DNA of 64,000 bases from Cytophagales bacterium (GCA_013298025.1 JAAFJE010000008.1:62001-126000), one strand, 5' to 3'. Shown: positions 7,015 through 17,648, counted from the first letter of the stretch. Translations and numbers: made by a program. Notes: generated from the letters alone by a model not told the origin.

Positions 7015-10000
7015 TTAATGAGCGATTTCCACTTGGATGTCTTTGTACACCACATCTTTGTTTTCGAGTACTTCGGCAACCGAAACGTTGCGAGAAGCCA
7101 AGGCTTTCTTAAAGTCTTGTGGCATTACTTTGACGAATTGAGCAAGCACTTCTGTCCAGTTATCAAGAATGTATTGTGCTACATCCGATTTAGTGTATTG
7201 CAAGTGTTGTTCTACGTAAAGTTTCAAGATGTTTTCGTCTTCTTGTGTAAGTCCTTCAATAGCAACCATTTCGCCATTTAGCTTGCTTGCAAAGTCACCT
7301 TTTTTGTTCCATACATAAGCTACACCACCCGACATACCAGCACCGAAGTTTCTACCTGTATCGCCAAGAATGACAACTAGTCCACCAGTCATGTATTCGC
7401 AACCGTGGTCGCCGATGCCTTCTACTACTACTTTTGCACCTGAGTTACGCACACAGAAACGTTCGCCAGCCATACCTCTGAGGTAGGCTTCGCCCGAAGT
7501 AGCACCGTAGAAAGATACGTTACCAACTACCGAGTTTTCGGAAGGATTGAATGGTGCTTTTTTGTTTGGATAAACCACCAACTTGGCACCGCAAAGACCT
7601 TTACCGATGTAATCGTTTGCATCCCCTTCTAGTTCAAAAGTAATACCATTCACCGAGAATGCTCCAAATGATTGGCCAGCAGTACCTGTAAATTTGATAT
7701 GGATTGTATCGTTTGGTAAACCTTTGCTACCATATACTTTCGTAATTTCGTTAGAAAGCATTGTACCGATGGTACGGTTTACGTTGATTACGTCTAGTTC
7801 GCCATATACTTTTTCTTGACTTTCGATAGCTGGTTTAGCAATCTCCATCAATTTCCAGTCTAACTGTACATTCAAGCCGTGGTCTTGTTCTTCTTGTTTG
7901 AACAAAGCTACATCAAGTGAGGTAGGTTCTTTGTACAAGATAGGCGACAAGTCGAGTTGTTTGTATTTCCAGTGATTGATAGTGTCTTTCATTTCAAGGC
8001 GGTCAACTTGTCCGACCATTTCATTAATGGTACGGAAGCCAAGTTCTGCCATCACTTCACGGAGTTCTGTTGCCAAGAATTTGAACAAGTTTACTACGTG
8101 GTCTGGATTACCTGTATATAAAGCACGCAAGCGAGGGTCTTGTGTAGCTACGCCCACAGGACAAGTGTTCAAGTGGCATTTACGCATCATGATACAACCC
8201 GCAGTTACGAGAGCAGCAGTAGCAACGCCCCATTCTTCTGCACCCAAAAGTGCTGCAATGGCCAAGTCACGACCTGTTTTGATTTGTCCGTCGGTTTGGA
8301 TAGTCACACGGCCACGCAATTTGTTACGTACCAATGTTTGGTGCGTTTCAGCCAAGCCAAGTTCCCAAGGAAGACCAGCGTGACGGATAGAAGAAAGCGG
8401 AGATGCTCCTGTTCCTCCATCGTGGCCAGCAATCAAAATATGGTCGGCGTGGGCTTTGGCAACCCCTGCGGCGATAGTTCCAACGCCTGCTTCAGATACC
8501 AATTTCACCGAAATACGAGCCGCACGGTTGGCATTTTTCAAGTCGAAAATAAGCTGTGCTAAATCTTCGATTGAATAAATATCGTGGTGCGGAGGAGGCG
8601 AAATCAAGCCAACACCAGGGGTTGAGTGACGAGTTTTACCAATCCAATCATCTACTTTATGGCCCGGAAGCTGTCCACCTTCACCCGGTTTTGCTCCTTG
8701 AGCCATTTTGATTTGAAGCTCTTGGGCATTGGTTAAATAATGCGCAGTTACGCCGAAACGACCTGATGCCACTTGTTTGATAGCCGAGTTCATCGAATCG
8801 CCATTGGCCATTGGCTCGAAGCGGATAGGGTCTTCACCACCTTCACCTGTATTCGATTTACCACCGATGCGGTTCATGGCAATAGCCAAGGTTGTGTGTG
8901 CTTCGTAAGAAATAGAGCCAAACGACATCGCACCTGTAGCGAAGCGTTTGTAGATGCTTTCTATTGATTCTACTTCTTCTATTGGCACAGGCGTACCTTT
9001 CTTAAATTTGAGCAATCCTCTGAGCGTCATGGCTTTTTCAGATTGGTCGTCAACCAACTTCGCATATTTTTTGTACAACTGGTAGTTGTCGGTGCGTGTT
9101 GATTGCTGTAATAAGTGGATGGTTTCAGGGTTAAACAAGTGTGCTTCGCCACGGTGTTTCCACTGGTACACGCCACCTACTTCCAATTTCGGATTAGCCA
9201 CAGGCACTTCTGGGTAGCCATTTCTATGTTTGATGAGGGCTTCTTTTTGGATACCTTCCAAGTCGATGCCACCAATACGAGAAATTGCGCCAGTAAAGTA
9301 TTTATTTACTACATCTTTCGACAAACCAACGATTTCAAAAATCTTCGCTCCTTGGTACGATTGAAGTGTTGAAATGCCCATTTTAGAGAAAATTTTCAAC
9401 AATTCTCCGTTTACAGCCTTGATATAGTTTTGTTGTAATTTTTCGTAAGGGTAATCTACCTGCAACAAGCCCTTTTCTTTCATGCCACGGATGGTCTCGA
9501 AAGCCATATAAGGGTTTACGGCAGCAGCACCAAAGCCGATAAGTGTGGCAAAATGATGCGTTTCCCATACATCGCCCGCTTCTACAATCATGCCTATTTG
9601 GGCACGTTTGCCTTTGCGAATCAAATGATGGTGTACCGCCGAAACAGCCAACAACGAAGGAATTGGTGCATGAGAGCTATCAACGCCTCTGTCGGTGAGC
9701 AACAAGATTGCATAGCCATCGTCCACGGCATCTTCCGAGTATTGACAAATACGGTCTAAGGCACGTTTCAATTGGCCTGGCTCGCCTGTTGCTTTGAAGG
9801 TAATATGAATCGATTTCGTTTGGAAGTTTTTATGGTCAATCCAACGAATTTTTTCCGTTTCTGCATTAGTCAATACAGGCTGACGGATTTCGATTTGGCG
9901 ACAATGCTCTGGCGATTCTTTCAACAAGTTTTGCAAACCTCCAATATCAGAAAGCAACGACATGACAGTACGCTCACGGATAGGGTCGATAGGAGGGTTG

Positions 10001-11583
10001 GTTACTTGGGCAAATAGTTGTTTGAAATAGTACGCTAAATGTTGCGATTGGTCAGAAAGAATAGCCAAGGGGGTATCTACACCCATCGAGCCAAGGGCTT
10101 CTTTTCCTGTTTCAACCATTTGAGATAACACCACACGCAAATCTTCTGTAGTGAATCCAAATACTTGCTGACGCAACAACAACTCTCTTTCAAACGGCAC
10201 ACGGTATTCTGCACCAGGCTCAGGAAGGTCTTCAACTTTGATTTTGTTGTTTTTCAACCATTCGCCATAAGGCTGTTGCTTACAGATTTTTTCTTTTAAT
10301 TCATCGTCAGGAACGATACGACCTTGCTCCATGTCCACGATAAACATTTTGCCCGGTTGCAAACGACCTTTCTTGATAACCGTCGATTGGTCAATATCAA
10401 GTACACCTGCTTCTGAAGCCATGATTACGAAGTCATCGCTTGTTACCCAGAAACGAGAAGGACGCAAGCCGTTGCGGTCGAGGGTAGCACCAATGATTTT
10501 TCCATCGGTAAAAGAGATAGACGCAGGGCCATCCCAAGGCTCCATCAAGGCTGCATGGTATTCGTAAAAATCACGTTTGTAGTCTTCTATTTGCTCGTTG
10601 CCGTCCCATGCTTCAGGAATCAACATCATCATCACGTGTGGAAGCGAGCGGCCCGAAAGTGTCAATAGCTCAACGGCGTTGTCTAGCACCGCCGAGTCTG
10701 ATTGTCCTAATTGACAAACAGGCAAAATCATTTCCATTTCTTCTTTGGTAAATAAGTCAGACTGAAACAAAGCCGACTGTGCTTGCATCCAAGAAGAGTT
10801 ACCTTTCACCGTATTGATTTCACCATTGTGACCAATATAGCGGAAAGGTTGAGCCAAACGCCATTCGGGGAAGGTGTTGGTCGAGAAGCGAGAGTGAACG
10901 ATAGCCAAAGCCGACGTAAACTCGTCACGACGCAAATCATCGAAATACCCAGGTACTTGCATCGTTGTGAGCATACCTTTGTAAATGATGGTGCGTGCAG
11001 AAAGAGAAGCGTAGTAGAATTTTCCCTCAACAGCCTTTACAGTTTCGTTAATTACACGAGCAGTATATTGGCGGAAGACATACAGCTTACGCTCGAATAC
11101 TTGCTCTTCCATTTCGGCTGGACGCATGATAAACAACTGCTCCATTTGGGGCTCTGTGTTACCAGATTCAGCTCCTTGAATTTCTGAATTGTCGCAAGGA
11201 ACAACTCGATAGCCCAAAATCTCCAGACCTAACTTCTTGGCTTTTCGGGCGATGATTTCTTTACATTCGTTGCGCGTCGTCTCATCCTTAGGAAAGAAAA
11301 CCATACCGACGCCGTACTCAAAAGCTGCCGGCAAATCAATGCCAAGTTTGGTACATTCCTCTAGGAAAAACTCATGAGGGATTTGTACTAAAATACCTGC
11401 ACCGTCACCAGAATTAGGGTCGCAACCACAAGCTCCACGGTGGTCCATGCGAATAAGCATTTGAATCGCATCTGCCACTACTTTGTGTGACTTTCTGCCC
11501 TTCATGTTCGCTACGAAACCGATACCACAAGCGTCGTGTTCAAATTCCTTGCGATACAACCCTTGATTATCAAAGTTAGTCAT
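7015..11583 (-). CDS. gltB: Glutamate synthase large subunit
   Basis: 1522 residues, the normal GltB length. A short propeptide (residues 1-18) precedes Cys19 in HDACGIGFV, the expected N-terminal nucleophile of the class II glutamine amidotransferase domain (about 19-430). The central domain is followed by the FMN-binding synthase domain with GEGGEDP, KPGEGGQLPGHKV and HDGGTGASPLSSI. The [3Fe-4S] cysteines are in CIMMRKCHLNTCPVG. The C-terminal GxGxG beta-helix domain carries repeats such as GATSGEAYLRGMAGERF. It makes glutamate with GltD in the cytoplasm. The last residues before the stop are DIQVEIAH. The upstream leader is about 200 nt if the box at 11792 is used. Confidence 0.98.
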   Translation of the reverse strand: MTNFDNQGLYRKEFEHDACGIGFVANMKGRKSHKVVADAIQMLIRMDHRGACGCDPNSGDGAGILVQIPHEFFLEECTKLGIDLPAAFEYGVGMVFFPKDETTRNECKEIIARKAKKLGLEILGYRVVPCDNSEIQGAESGNTEPQMEQLFIMRPAEMEEQVFERKLYVFRQYTARVINETVKAVEGKFYYASLSARTIIYKGMLTTMQVPGYFDDLRRDEFTSALAIVHSRFSTNTFPEWRLAQPFRYIGHNGEINTVKGNSSWMQAQSALFQSDLFTKEEMEMILPVCQLGQSDSAVLDNAVELLTLSGRSLPHVMMMLIPEAWDGNEQIEDYKRDFYEYHAALMEPWDGPASISFTDGKIIGATLDRNGLRPSRFWVTSDDFVIMASEAGVLDIDQSTVIKKGRLQPGKMFIVDMEQGRIVPDDELKEKICKQQPYGEWLKNNKIKVEDLPEPGAEYRVPFERELLLRQQVFGFTTEDLRVVLSQMVETGKEALGSMGVDTPLAILSDQSQHLAYYFKQLFAQVTNPPIDPIRERTVMSLLSDIGGLQNLLKESPEHCRQIEIRQPVLTNAETEKIRWIDHKNFQTKSIHITFKATGEPGQLKRALDRICQYSEDAVDDGYAILLLTDRGVDSSHAPIPSLLAVSAVHHHLIRKGKRAQIGMIVEAGDVWETHHFATLIGFGAAAVNPYMAFETIRGMKEKGLLQVDYPYEKLQQNYIKAVNGELLKIFSKMGISTLQSYQGAKIFEIVGLSKDVVNKYFTGAISRIGGIDLEGIQKEALIKHRNGYPEVPVANPKLEVGGVYQWKHRGEAHLFNPETIHLLQQSTRTDNYQLYKKYAKLVDDQSEKAMTLRGLLKFKKGTPVPIEEVESIESIYKRFATGAMSFGSISYEAHTTLAIAMNRIGGKSNTGEGGEDPIRFEPMANGDSMNSAIKQVASGRFGVTAHYLTNAQELQIKMAQGAKPGEGGQLPGHKVDDWIGKTRHSTPGVGLISPPPHHDIYSIEDLAQLIFDLKNANRAARISVKLVSEAGVGTIAAGVAKAHADHILIAGHDGGTGASPLSSIRHAGLPWELGLAETHQTLVRNKLRGRVTIQTDGQIKTGRDLAIAALLGAEEWGVATAALVTAGCIMMRKCHLNTCPVGVATQDPRLRALYTGNPDHVVNLFKFLATELREVMAELGFRTINEMVGQVDRLEMKDTINHWKYKQLDLSPILYKEPTSLDVALFKQEEQDHGLNVQLDWKLMEIAKPAIESQEKVYGELDVINVNRTIGTMLSNEITKVYGSKGLPNDTIHIKFTGTAGQSFGAFSVNGITFELEGDANDYIGKGLCGAKLVVYPNKKAPFNPSENSVVGNVSFYGATSGEAYLRGMAGERFCVRNSGAKVVVEGIGDHGCEYMTGGLVVILGDTGRNFGAGMSGGVAYVWNKKGDFASKLNGEMVAIEGLTQEDENILKLYVEQHLQYTKSDVAQYILDNWTEVLAQFVKVMPQDFKKALASRNVSVAEVLENKDVVYKDIQVEIAH

Positions 11584-11791
11584 GGTAATGGGGTTTGTTT
11601 TAAGTTAAAAAATAACCTGTTTGATAGGTAGTCTAAAAATTTTCTTTAGTGGTATAAATATCCCAGTTTTTTTGAAAAGTTGATAATGAAAATAGGGTTT
11701 TTGTTGAAAAATTCAAAAAAATAACGTATATTTTCAATCCTACCTTTCTTTGTGATATTGACGATAATCAATCCACTCTATTTCGCTTTTA

Positions 11792-11799
11792 CAAAGATA
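11792..11799 (-). promoter_or_regulatory. Candidate -7 promoter box for gltBD
   Basis: On the minus strand TATCTTTG fits the TAnnTTTG consensus, about 210 bp upstream of the gltB ATG. No TTG lies at the usual -33 spacing, so confidence is low. Confidence 0.3.
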
Positions 11800-12517
11800 T
11801 ACAAAAAAATATTTGGATAAAATAGCTTTTTGCCGAATAATCGTTTGTGTATGCCAAAATCAAGTTTTTGCAAAAAATAATCTTAGTTAGATGCAATTTG
11901 TCTAGGACTAAGTATTTTTCTGAAAAATGCTTAAAATCGAACCAAAAATAATAAATAATTCAAATTTTGTTCTAAAAACAATTTGTTTTTAAACCTGTAT
12001 TTTGATGTTTTGCAAAAATAAAGACAATATAAAGTATTTTTTAAACTTATGTATTTTTTTGATAGCTATGTAAAAAAATCTTTAAAAAAACGTTATTTTC
12101 TGCTACCAGAAATTACCTCTGAGTGTGTGTAGATGTACTTCTAAAACTGATATACAGTTGGTTATCATATTGCTTGGTGATGGGCTAGTGGTATGGATTA
12201 TTCCTATTTTTTTTGGCTTGTAGGCAACCTTTTAGGTATAAAAAAAGTCATGTATAAGTAGTTGTAATATTGATAGGAGAAGGGTATCGTTTTACTTATC
12301 ATCATGAGCGACCTTATGAAGGTATATACATGAGGGTATCTTGCTTTGATTATCAGAAAAATCTATTAAATTTACTATATTATCATGATTTTATCAATAA
12401 TAGAGGTAACTAATAGTGTCTGACAAACACGAAGTTTTGTGATACACGTTTTTGAAAGATATTACAACACGCTAGGCAACTGTTGAACTATTTACCCAAT
12501 CAACTACTTTACTACTT
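11800..12517. other. Long AT-rich intergenic region with no recognised gene
   Basis: About 720 bp between the gltB promoter region and the T9SS cargo gene. It is very AT-rich, has stops in all frames, and shows no tRNA, terminator or repeat that I can support. It may hold the promoter of the plus-strand gene at 12518 and long 5' leaders. No TAnnTTTG box is visible close to that gene. Confidence 0.5.
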
Positions 12518-14752
12518 ATGCAAAAAAAACTATTACTGTTGTTACTTTGGACAATAGCCTTTGCTTTCTCTGCGAAAGCGAGCCACATTGTTGGAGGAGA
12601 AATCGACTTACAGCGAGTAACGAATGCAGGAAGTGCTACCCACAGCCTATCTTTAAACCTTTATTTCGACGATATTAATGGTAGAGCGGCTGCCTTAGAC
12701 AACGCTGTAACGGTAGGGATTTTTCGGAAAAGAGATAATGCTGCGATGGGCTATGTTTCGTTGCCTTTGGTGGTAAACGAGCTACTGGCTTATACCAATC
12801 CTTCGTGTCAAAGCAATGCCAGCCTCCGAACGAGGTATTTGCATTATAACAAACTAATTATCATGACTAGTTCGGTGTTTAATGATGCCCAAGGGTATTA
12901 TATTGTATGGGATAGATGTTGCCGCAATACGATTATCAGTAATATTGTAAATCCAATTAGTACATCTTCTATTTTTTATACCGAATTTGCCCCTTTGGAG
13001 GTCAATGGTACTGCCTTTGTTAATTCAACGCCTTTGTTTGGAAAACTGACTGGCGATTATATTTGTATCAATCGTCCTTTTGCCTTTGACTTCAGTGCCA
13101 CAGATGCCGATGGCGACAGCTTGGTGTATAGTATAGTTACGCCATTCAGAGGACTAAGTAGTACCAATAACCCAAGCCCACAGTACCCAACAGGGTCGAG
13201 CAATTATCCTACCGTGACGTGGGCAGCAGGTTATAGTAGCAGTAATTCGATACCGGGTTCGAAGCCACTGACGGTCGATAGGAAAACGGGGGTGTTGAAT
13301 GTAACAGCCAATAAGCTAGGTCTTTATGTATTTTGTGTGCTAACAGAAGAATATAGAGATGGAAAGAAAATTGGTGCAGTAAGACGTGACTTTCAGTTGA
13401 TGGTCATTGATTGTCCTATTAATAATTCGCCTAAGAACTTGGTCAAAGTCAAAGGAAGCAAAACCTTTTATACTCCCGGACAAACCATTACATTTACTAA
13501 AACTCAAACAGAGCGTTGTTTAGACTTTTATATTACCGACCCCAATCCTTTGACCCAACTGACGATTAAGACCATCAGTGTTAATTTTCAAGATGGTAAT
13601 TTAAGTAAAATTCCGAGCAATTTCTATATTTCTTCTACAACCGATACCCTCAAAGCACAGGTTTGCCTTGATGCCTGTACAGAGAGTATTGACGGAAAGC
13701 CCTTAGAACTCAAAGTGGTTACGGCCGACGATGGTTGTCCGCAACCATTGTACGATACACTCACGGTGCAATTGTACATCGAACCCAATCCCAATACAGA
13801 CCCTACTGTGAATACTGATTTAGGAAAATCGAAGGTTGATGCACCTGTAAATGCTACCGTGAAGTTTAATGTATTGGGGCTTGATAACGACAACGACCAA
13901 GTGACCGTAGTGGCGGTGGGTCGAGGCTTTAATTTGTCGGATGTAGGGATGGCATTTGCGACAACCACCGGACAAGGCAAAACGACAACACCTTTCTCTT
14001 GGACACCCAAATGTGCCAATGTGCGTACTACCGACTACGTTGTTGATTTCATTATCACTGACTATCGTTGTGGCAAGGCACATCAGAAAGATACCGTTAC
14101 GGTTGCGTTTAAGCCAATTAGTAATCCTAGTAATCCACCTGTAATTTCTTCGACTTTGACTCAGAAAAATTTGACGTATTTACTAGACGGAGAAAAAACA
14201 ACAACGTTAGATTTTAATGTTATTTCAAAAGATATTGACAACGACCCACTTTTGTTGTATGCCGTGCCACAAAATTTTAAATTGGCGGATGTGGGTGCAC
14301 AATGGGCCGACAAATCGGGCGTAGGCAATGTGACTTCGCCCTTTAGTTGGGCATTGACTTGTAATTTGTTGAATAGAAAAGATACCGAAACCTACAAGAT
14401 TTACTTCGTTACCGAGGACAATTCGTGTAGCCCCAATCGCTATGATACCCTGCAAGTGAACGTTACGCTTAAAAATGCTACTTCGGTCTATGACTTTAAG
14501 CCGAGCAATGTAATTACGCCTAATAATGATGGGAAAAACGATTATTTCGATGTGGCTGATTTACCAGAAAATAACTGTTTTGAACAATTTGAATACATCC
14601 AAATTACCAACCGATGGGGGCAAACGGTATTCAAATCGTCGGACCGCAAGTTTAAATGGTATGCCGACGACGTAAGTGCGAGTGATTATTATTACGTATT
14701 AAAGTTCACGAATCGGATGTATAAAGGCTGGGTGACGGTCTTGAAGCCATAG
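12518..14752 (+). CDS. Secreted surface protein with T9SS type B sorting domain
   Basis: 744 residues. A signal peptide (about 1-21, ending FSAKA) leads into SHIVGGEIDLQ, a common start for Cytophagales secreted adhesin-like proteins. Repeated beta-rich modules follow, each with DxDxD-like turns such as DADGDSLVYSI, DNDNDQVTVVA and DIDNDPLLLYA, which suggest cadherin- or Ig-like calcium-binding domains. The last ~85 residues (from NVITPNNDGKNDYFDV through NRWGQTVF to YKGWVTVLK) are the gliding-motility-associated C-terminal domain (CHU_C, type B sorting signal). Type IX secretion recognises this signal to move cargo across the outer membrane. No T9SS machinery gene is nearby. A terminator follows. 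Its ligand is unknown. Confidence 0.88.
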   Translation: MQKKLLLLLLWTIAFAFSAKASHIVGGEIDLQRVTNAGSATHSLSLNLYFDDINGRAAALDNAVTVGIFRKRDNAAMGYVSLPLVVNELLAYTNPSCQSNASLRTRYLHYNKLIIMTSSVFNDAQGYYIVWDRCCRNTIISNIVNPISTSSIFYTEFAPLEVNGTAFVNSTPLFGKLTGDYICINRPFAFDFSATDADGDSLVYSIVTPFRGLSSTNNPSPQYPTGSSNYPTVTWAAGYSSSNSIPGSKPLTVDRKTGVLNVTANKLGLYVFCVLTEEYRDGKKIGAVRRDFQLMVIDCPINNSPKNLVKVKGSKTFYTPGQTITFTKTQTERCLDFYITDPNPLTQLTIKTISVNFQDGNLSKIPSNFYISSTTDTLKAQVCLDACTESIDGKPLELKVVTADDGCPQPLYDTLTVQLYIEPNPNTDPTVNTDLGKSKVDAPVNATVKFNVLGLDNDNDQVTVVAVGRGFNLSDVGMAFATTTGQGKTTTPFSWTPKCANVRTTDYVVDFIITDYRCGKAHQKDTVTVAFKPISNPSNPPVISSTLTQKNLTYLLDGEKTTTLDFNVISKDIDNDPLLLYAVPQNFKLADVGAQWADKSGVGNVTSPFSWALTCNLLNRKDTETYKIYFVTEDNSCSPNRYDTLQVNVTLKNATSVYDFKPSNVITPNNDGKNDYFDVADLPENNCFEQFEYIQITNRWGQTVFKSSDRKFKWYADDVSASDYYYVLKFTNRMYKGWVTVLKP

Positions 14753-14756
14753 AAAA

Positions 14757-14786
14757 AGGGTCTCTGAACAAGAGACCCTCTTTATT
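14757..14786. terminator. Bidirectional terminator
   Basis: A 9-bp stem (AGGGTCTCT, 14757-14765, with its complement at 14771-14779) and 5-nt loop lie directly after the stop codon at 14752. There is a T-rich tail to the right, and on the minus strand TTTTT follows. It separates two convergent genes. Confidence 0.85.
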
Positions 14787-14822
14787 TCGGATTGTGTTAT
14801 GTTTTTCGTAATGCCTTGTACT

Positions 14823-15932
14823 TTATTGATTAAGTCTAGCGGCACTTTCGCCCATTTTTTCATCAATTCTTCTGAGCACTTGCTCGCTGTTTTGAAGGCG
14901 AGGGGCTAAGTTATTGGCTCCTTTGGCTACCTCTCTACGCAAACTATCTCTGATGGCCGTCCATTTGCTTTTTTGTTTTTTCAAAGCTTCGTATTGGTCT
15001 AGCTCTTTTTCAAAATTAGCTGCGGCATAAGCGTTGTTACTCGGTTTTTTGCTAGGAACTGTTCCCGTTTTACTTGGAGTAGTAAAGGGCGTATTGGTAG
15101 GAGGCGTTGCTTTGGGTGCACTCGCTACAGTTTTCTTTTCCTCTTTTACAGGTACTGGTGGTGGCGGAGGCGTTGTTTCGTTATCGAAGCCATCGTTGGT
15201 ACTTGCGGTTGGGGTACTAGCAAAGCTAGTATCATTCAGCGTATTGCTACTATCGATGGGTTCTTGAGCGATGTAATTATTGGCACTATTGGTATCGATT
15301 GTGCCTTTACCTCTGCTTAGGGTATGATTGGGGTTTTTGAACCAGAAAATGATTCCTGCCACCACGAAAGCCGCAATAGCTACCGACACGTACAATTTGA
15401 TACGAGAAGGAACTTTTGGGGTGAGGTTAACGGGCTTTTCGATGGTTTTACTTTTGGTAATAGGCTTCACACGAGGGTTGACTACGTCCATCACCACAAT
15501 ATTATACTTCAATCCGAGTTCGGCGGCCGCCGCAATATTCGCAATATTTTGAATAGAACTTTCGGTTGAATTGCTTTGCTGGATAACTTCGTTGAGTTCT
15601 GTTTCTGGGATGTGCTGCAAAAGCGTGTCACTACAAATAATTAATTTGTCTTCGGCTAGTAAGTTCAAATCAATCATTTGCAATTTGGAAGGCCTTGTCA
15701 GAAATTGGATTTTTTGCCCTTTCCTACTTAAATAGCAGTGCGTGTCGCTAATCCAATTGAGCAACGACGTGTCGCCTAATTCCCAAGAAACTTGTACCTC
15801 ATTATCAGGACTCGACTCCTTTGCATGACGAGTCACGAGATTAAAAATCTCTAGGATTGAGTCACGAATCGCTCGGTAGGTTGCTTCGGCATCAATATTT
15901 TCGGGTAAATCTCCTTGTGTGAAATTGTCCAT
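14823..15932 (-). CDS. Membrane protein with degenerate PP2C-like domain and C-terminal coiled coil
   Basis: 369 residues. Residues about 50-150 resemble the second half of a PP2C phosphatase: WISDTHCYLSRKGQKIQFLT is like the GDSRxYLxRxGxxxxLT strand pair, KLIICSDTLLQHI like LLLCSDGLxxxL, and LKYNIVVMDV like DNITVVVV. The metal-binding aspartates of SDG and DN are partly lost (SDT, YN), and the N-terminal DGxGG half is missing, so catalysis is unlikely. One transmembrane helix (about 179-198) leads to a low-complexity Pro/Thr/Ser linker and a charged coiled coil (about 305-369). The topology is probably cytoplasmic N-terminus and periplasmic C-terminus. No name is assigned, and the PP2C link is inference from motif order. 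Confidence 0.6.
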   Translation of the reverse strand: MDNFTQGDLPENIDAEATYRAIRDSILEIFNLVTRHAKESSPDNEVQVSWELGDTSLLNWISDTHCYLSRKGQKIQFLTRPSKLQMIDLNLLAEDKLIICSDTLLQHIPETELNEVIQQSNSTESSIQNIANIAAAAELGLKYNIVVMDVVNPRVKPITKSKTIEKPVNLTPKVPSRIKLYVSVAIAAFVVAGIIFWFKNPNHTLSRGKGTIDTNSANNYIAQEPIDSSNTLNDTSFASTPTASTNDGFDNETTPPPPPVPVKEEKKTVASAPKATPPTNTPFTTPSKTGTVPSKKPSNNAYAAANFEKELDQYEALKKQKSKWTAIRDSLRREVAKGANNLAPRLQNSEQVLRRIDEKMGESAARLNQ

Positions 15933-16319
15933 GGAGGAATTTTTTTTATTATGAATTGAGATTATAGATGATAATCACAAAAGAACATGTTTGTTTGAAG
16001 TTTTCCTCAAAAAACATGCCGTTTTGTAACTATTGGTAATGTTCAAAACATTAGCTTAAAAAACACCCCTCGTTTGTATGTTTGGGTATGCAAGGATTTG
16101 ACTTGCGTAATACCTCATTTTTTACATTATTACTTGATATTTTTTAAATTTTTGAGTAAAAACTATAATTTATCAAGACTAACAATAAAAATATACAAAC
16201 AAGGAGCTTCAGCTTCTATCCTTAAAGTTACAGGATTGTTCTAAAAAAAACCAAATCTCAATTTTAAAAAACTCGAAAAATACTGTTTTAGTAGGGAAAT
16301 TATTCAAATGGGACTAGCC
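15933..16319. other. Intergenic region, nothing recognised
   Basis: About 390 bp of AT-rich sequence between the 5' end of the PP2C-like gene and the 3' end of the TolC-type gene, both on the minus strand. No open frame with a recognisable product, no clear hairpin terminator and no TAnnTTTG box on the minus strand that I could support. Confidence 0.4.
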
Positions 16320-17648
16320 TTACCAAAATTTTACCCCCGTCAAACGATTCATTTCTATTTTGGCCAACGCCATCATATATTTATATTGTAGCTGTGTCAA
16401 TTGTGCTTCACGCAGGGCTGTTTGGGCGGCTTCTATTTCTACGGGCGTTAAAACGCCATTTTTATACCTTGCTTCTGCCAATTGAAGTGCGTATTGGGCT
16501 TGATATACATTTTTATCGGACAACGCCAATTTATCTTTTGCCGTATTGTAGTCGTTTTGTGCCACTTCCAACTCTCGTTTCAAGGCTTGGTTGGTGGCAT
16601 CTACGCTGTATTTGAGCATTTCTCGGTTTACCTTAGCAATGGCTTCGCCGTAAGCACCACGATGACCACTATAAATGGGCACAACCAATTTTAATCCTAC
16701 TACAGTATTGAACTTAAAATCTTCGTCGATGGGGGGCGTTTCGCCATTGATGCGTGGCAAATACCCGTTTTTGATGCCCGCTTGTCCTACAATCGACAAG
16801 GTTGGTTTTTCGGCAAGACTAGCAATTTTTACGTCTTTGTCGGCAATCAAATCTTTTTCTTTCAACGTTTTCAACTCAACATTTTCACTTTGGGCTTGTT
16901 CGTAAGCCGTACCAGCACTCAAATCGTTTGTAGGCAAATCGAAATCGGTATCGTTGGCAATTAGGCCATGTGCATCTTTTCCGATAAAAGAGCTCAGGTA
17001 AATCAGTTGTTTTTCTAATTGACTTTGCAAATCAACCAAGCGAGTTTCGGCATTTTTATAACGTACCTGAATCGCCACTTTGTCATAATCCAAGGCATCG
17101 CCTTGTTTGAGGCGGTCGGCAATGGTTTTTTCGTTGTCGGCAACTAATTTGAGTTGTTGTTGCTGAACTTGTATGGCTTTTTGTAAATAAACAATGCCAT
17201 AATAAATATTGGCAACTTGGTAGGCATAATTGTTTTTCAGGTTGTCGATGCCATACCTTGATACGTTTGTTTCGAGCTTCGATTTTTCGATATTCAACGC
17301 TTGGCGGCCCCAGTCGGCAATCACATAATTGGCGGCGATGTTGGCGTTGTAATTCATATTAGGTTGAAAGCTCAATACGGTATTCGTACCCCCCATAGCA
17401 AAGTTGGCTTTGGCTACGGGGTCGATGCGTGTAACGCTCATTTCCGATTGTACTACAGGTTGTTTGGCCGCTTCTTGGATTTTTGTTTTATAATCGCCAA
17501 TGGTTATTAACTGTTGTTGTTCTTTGATTTTGGGCGAATAATCCAACGCCGAGCGAACCAATTGCCCTAAGACTGGATTTTTTTCTTGTGCCAGCAATGT
17601 ACTCGACTGTAGCAGTACCGTTGCCATTAAAATATAATATCGTTTCAT
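16320..17648 (-). CDS. TolC-family outer-membrane efflux protein
   Basis: 442 residues from ATG 17648, with a signal peptide MKRYYILMATVLLQSSTLLAQ. Two long helical repeats rich in Gln, Ala and Glu (for example QVQQQQLKLVADNEKTIADRLKQGDALDYDK in the first half and LQLAEARYKNGVLTPVEIEAAQTALREAQ in the second) are diagnostic of the outer-membrane efflux fold. It forms the outer-membrane duct of a tripartite pump with the HlyD adaptor and MFS transporter encoded upstream. An in-frame start at 17678 would put 10 extra residues before the signal peptide and is less likely. The gap to the MFS stop is 45 bp, consistent with one operon. Confidence 0.9.
   Translation of the reverse strand: MKRYYILMATVLLQSSTLLAQEKNPVLGQLVRSALDYSPKIKEQQQLITIGDYKTKIQEAAKQPVVQSEMSVTRIDPVAKANFAMGGTNTVLSFQPNMNYNANIAANYVIADWGRQALNIEKSKLETNVSRYGIDNLKNNYAYQVANIYYGIVYLQKAIQVQQQQLKLVADNEKTIADRLKQGDALDYDKVAIQVRYKNAETRLVDLQSQLEKQLIYLSSFIGKDAHGLIANDTDFDLPTNDLSAGTAYEQAQSENVELKTLKEKDLIADKDVKIASLAEKPTLSIVGQAGIKNGYLPRINGETPPIDEDFKFNTVVGLKLVVPIYSGHRGAYGEAIAKVNREMLKYSVDATNQALKRELEVAQNDYNTAKDKLALSDKNVYQAQYALQLAEARYKNGVLTPVEIEAAQTALREAQLTQLQYKYMMALAKIEMNRLTGVKFW

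Noticed and set aside
7976-8562. Plus-strand frames inside gltB
   Set aside because: Shadows of the intact 1522-residue minus-strand gene, with no domain or start context.
11584-12517. Small RNA or gene in the long gap after gltB
   Set aside because: No stable hairpin, terminator or open frame could be supported in this AT-rich stretch.
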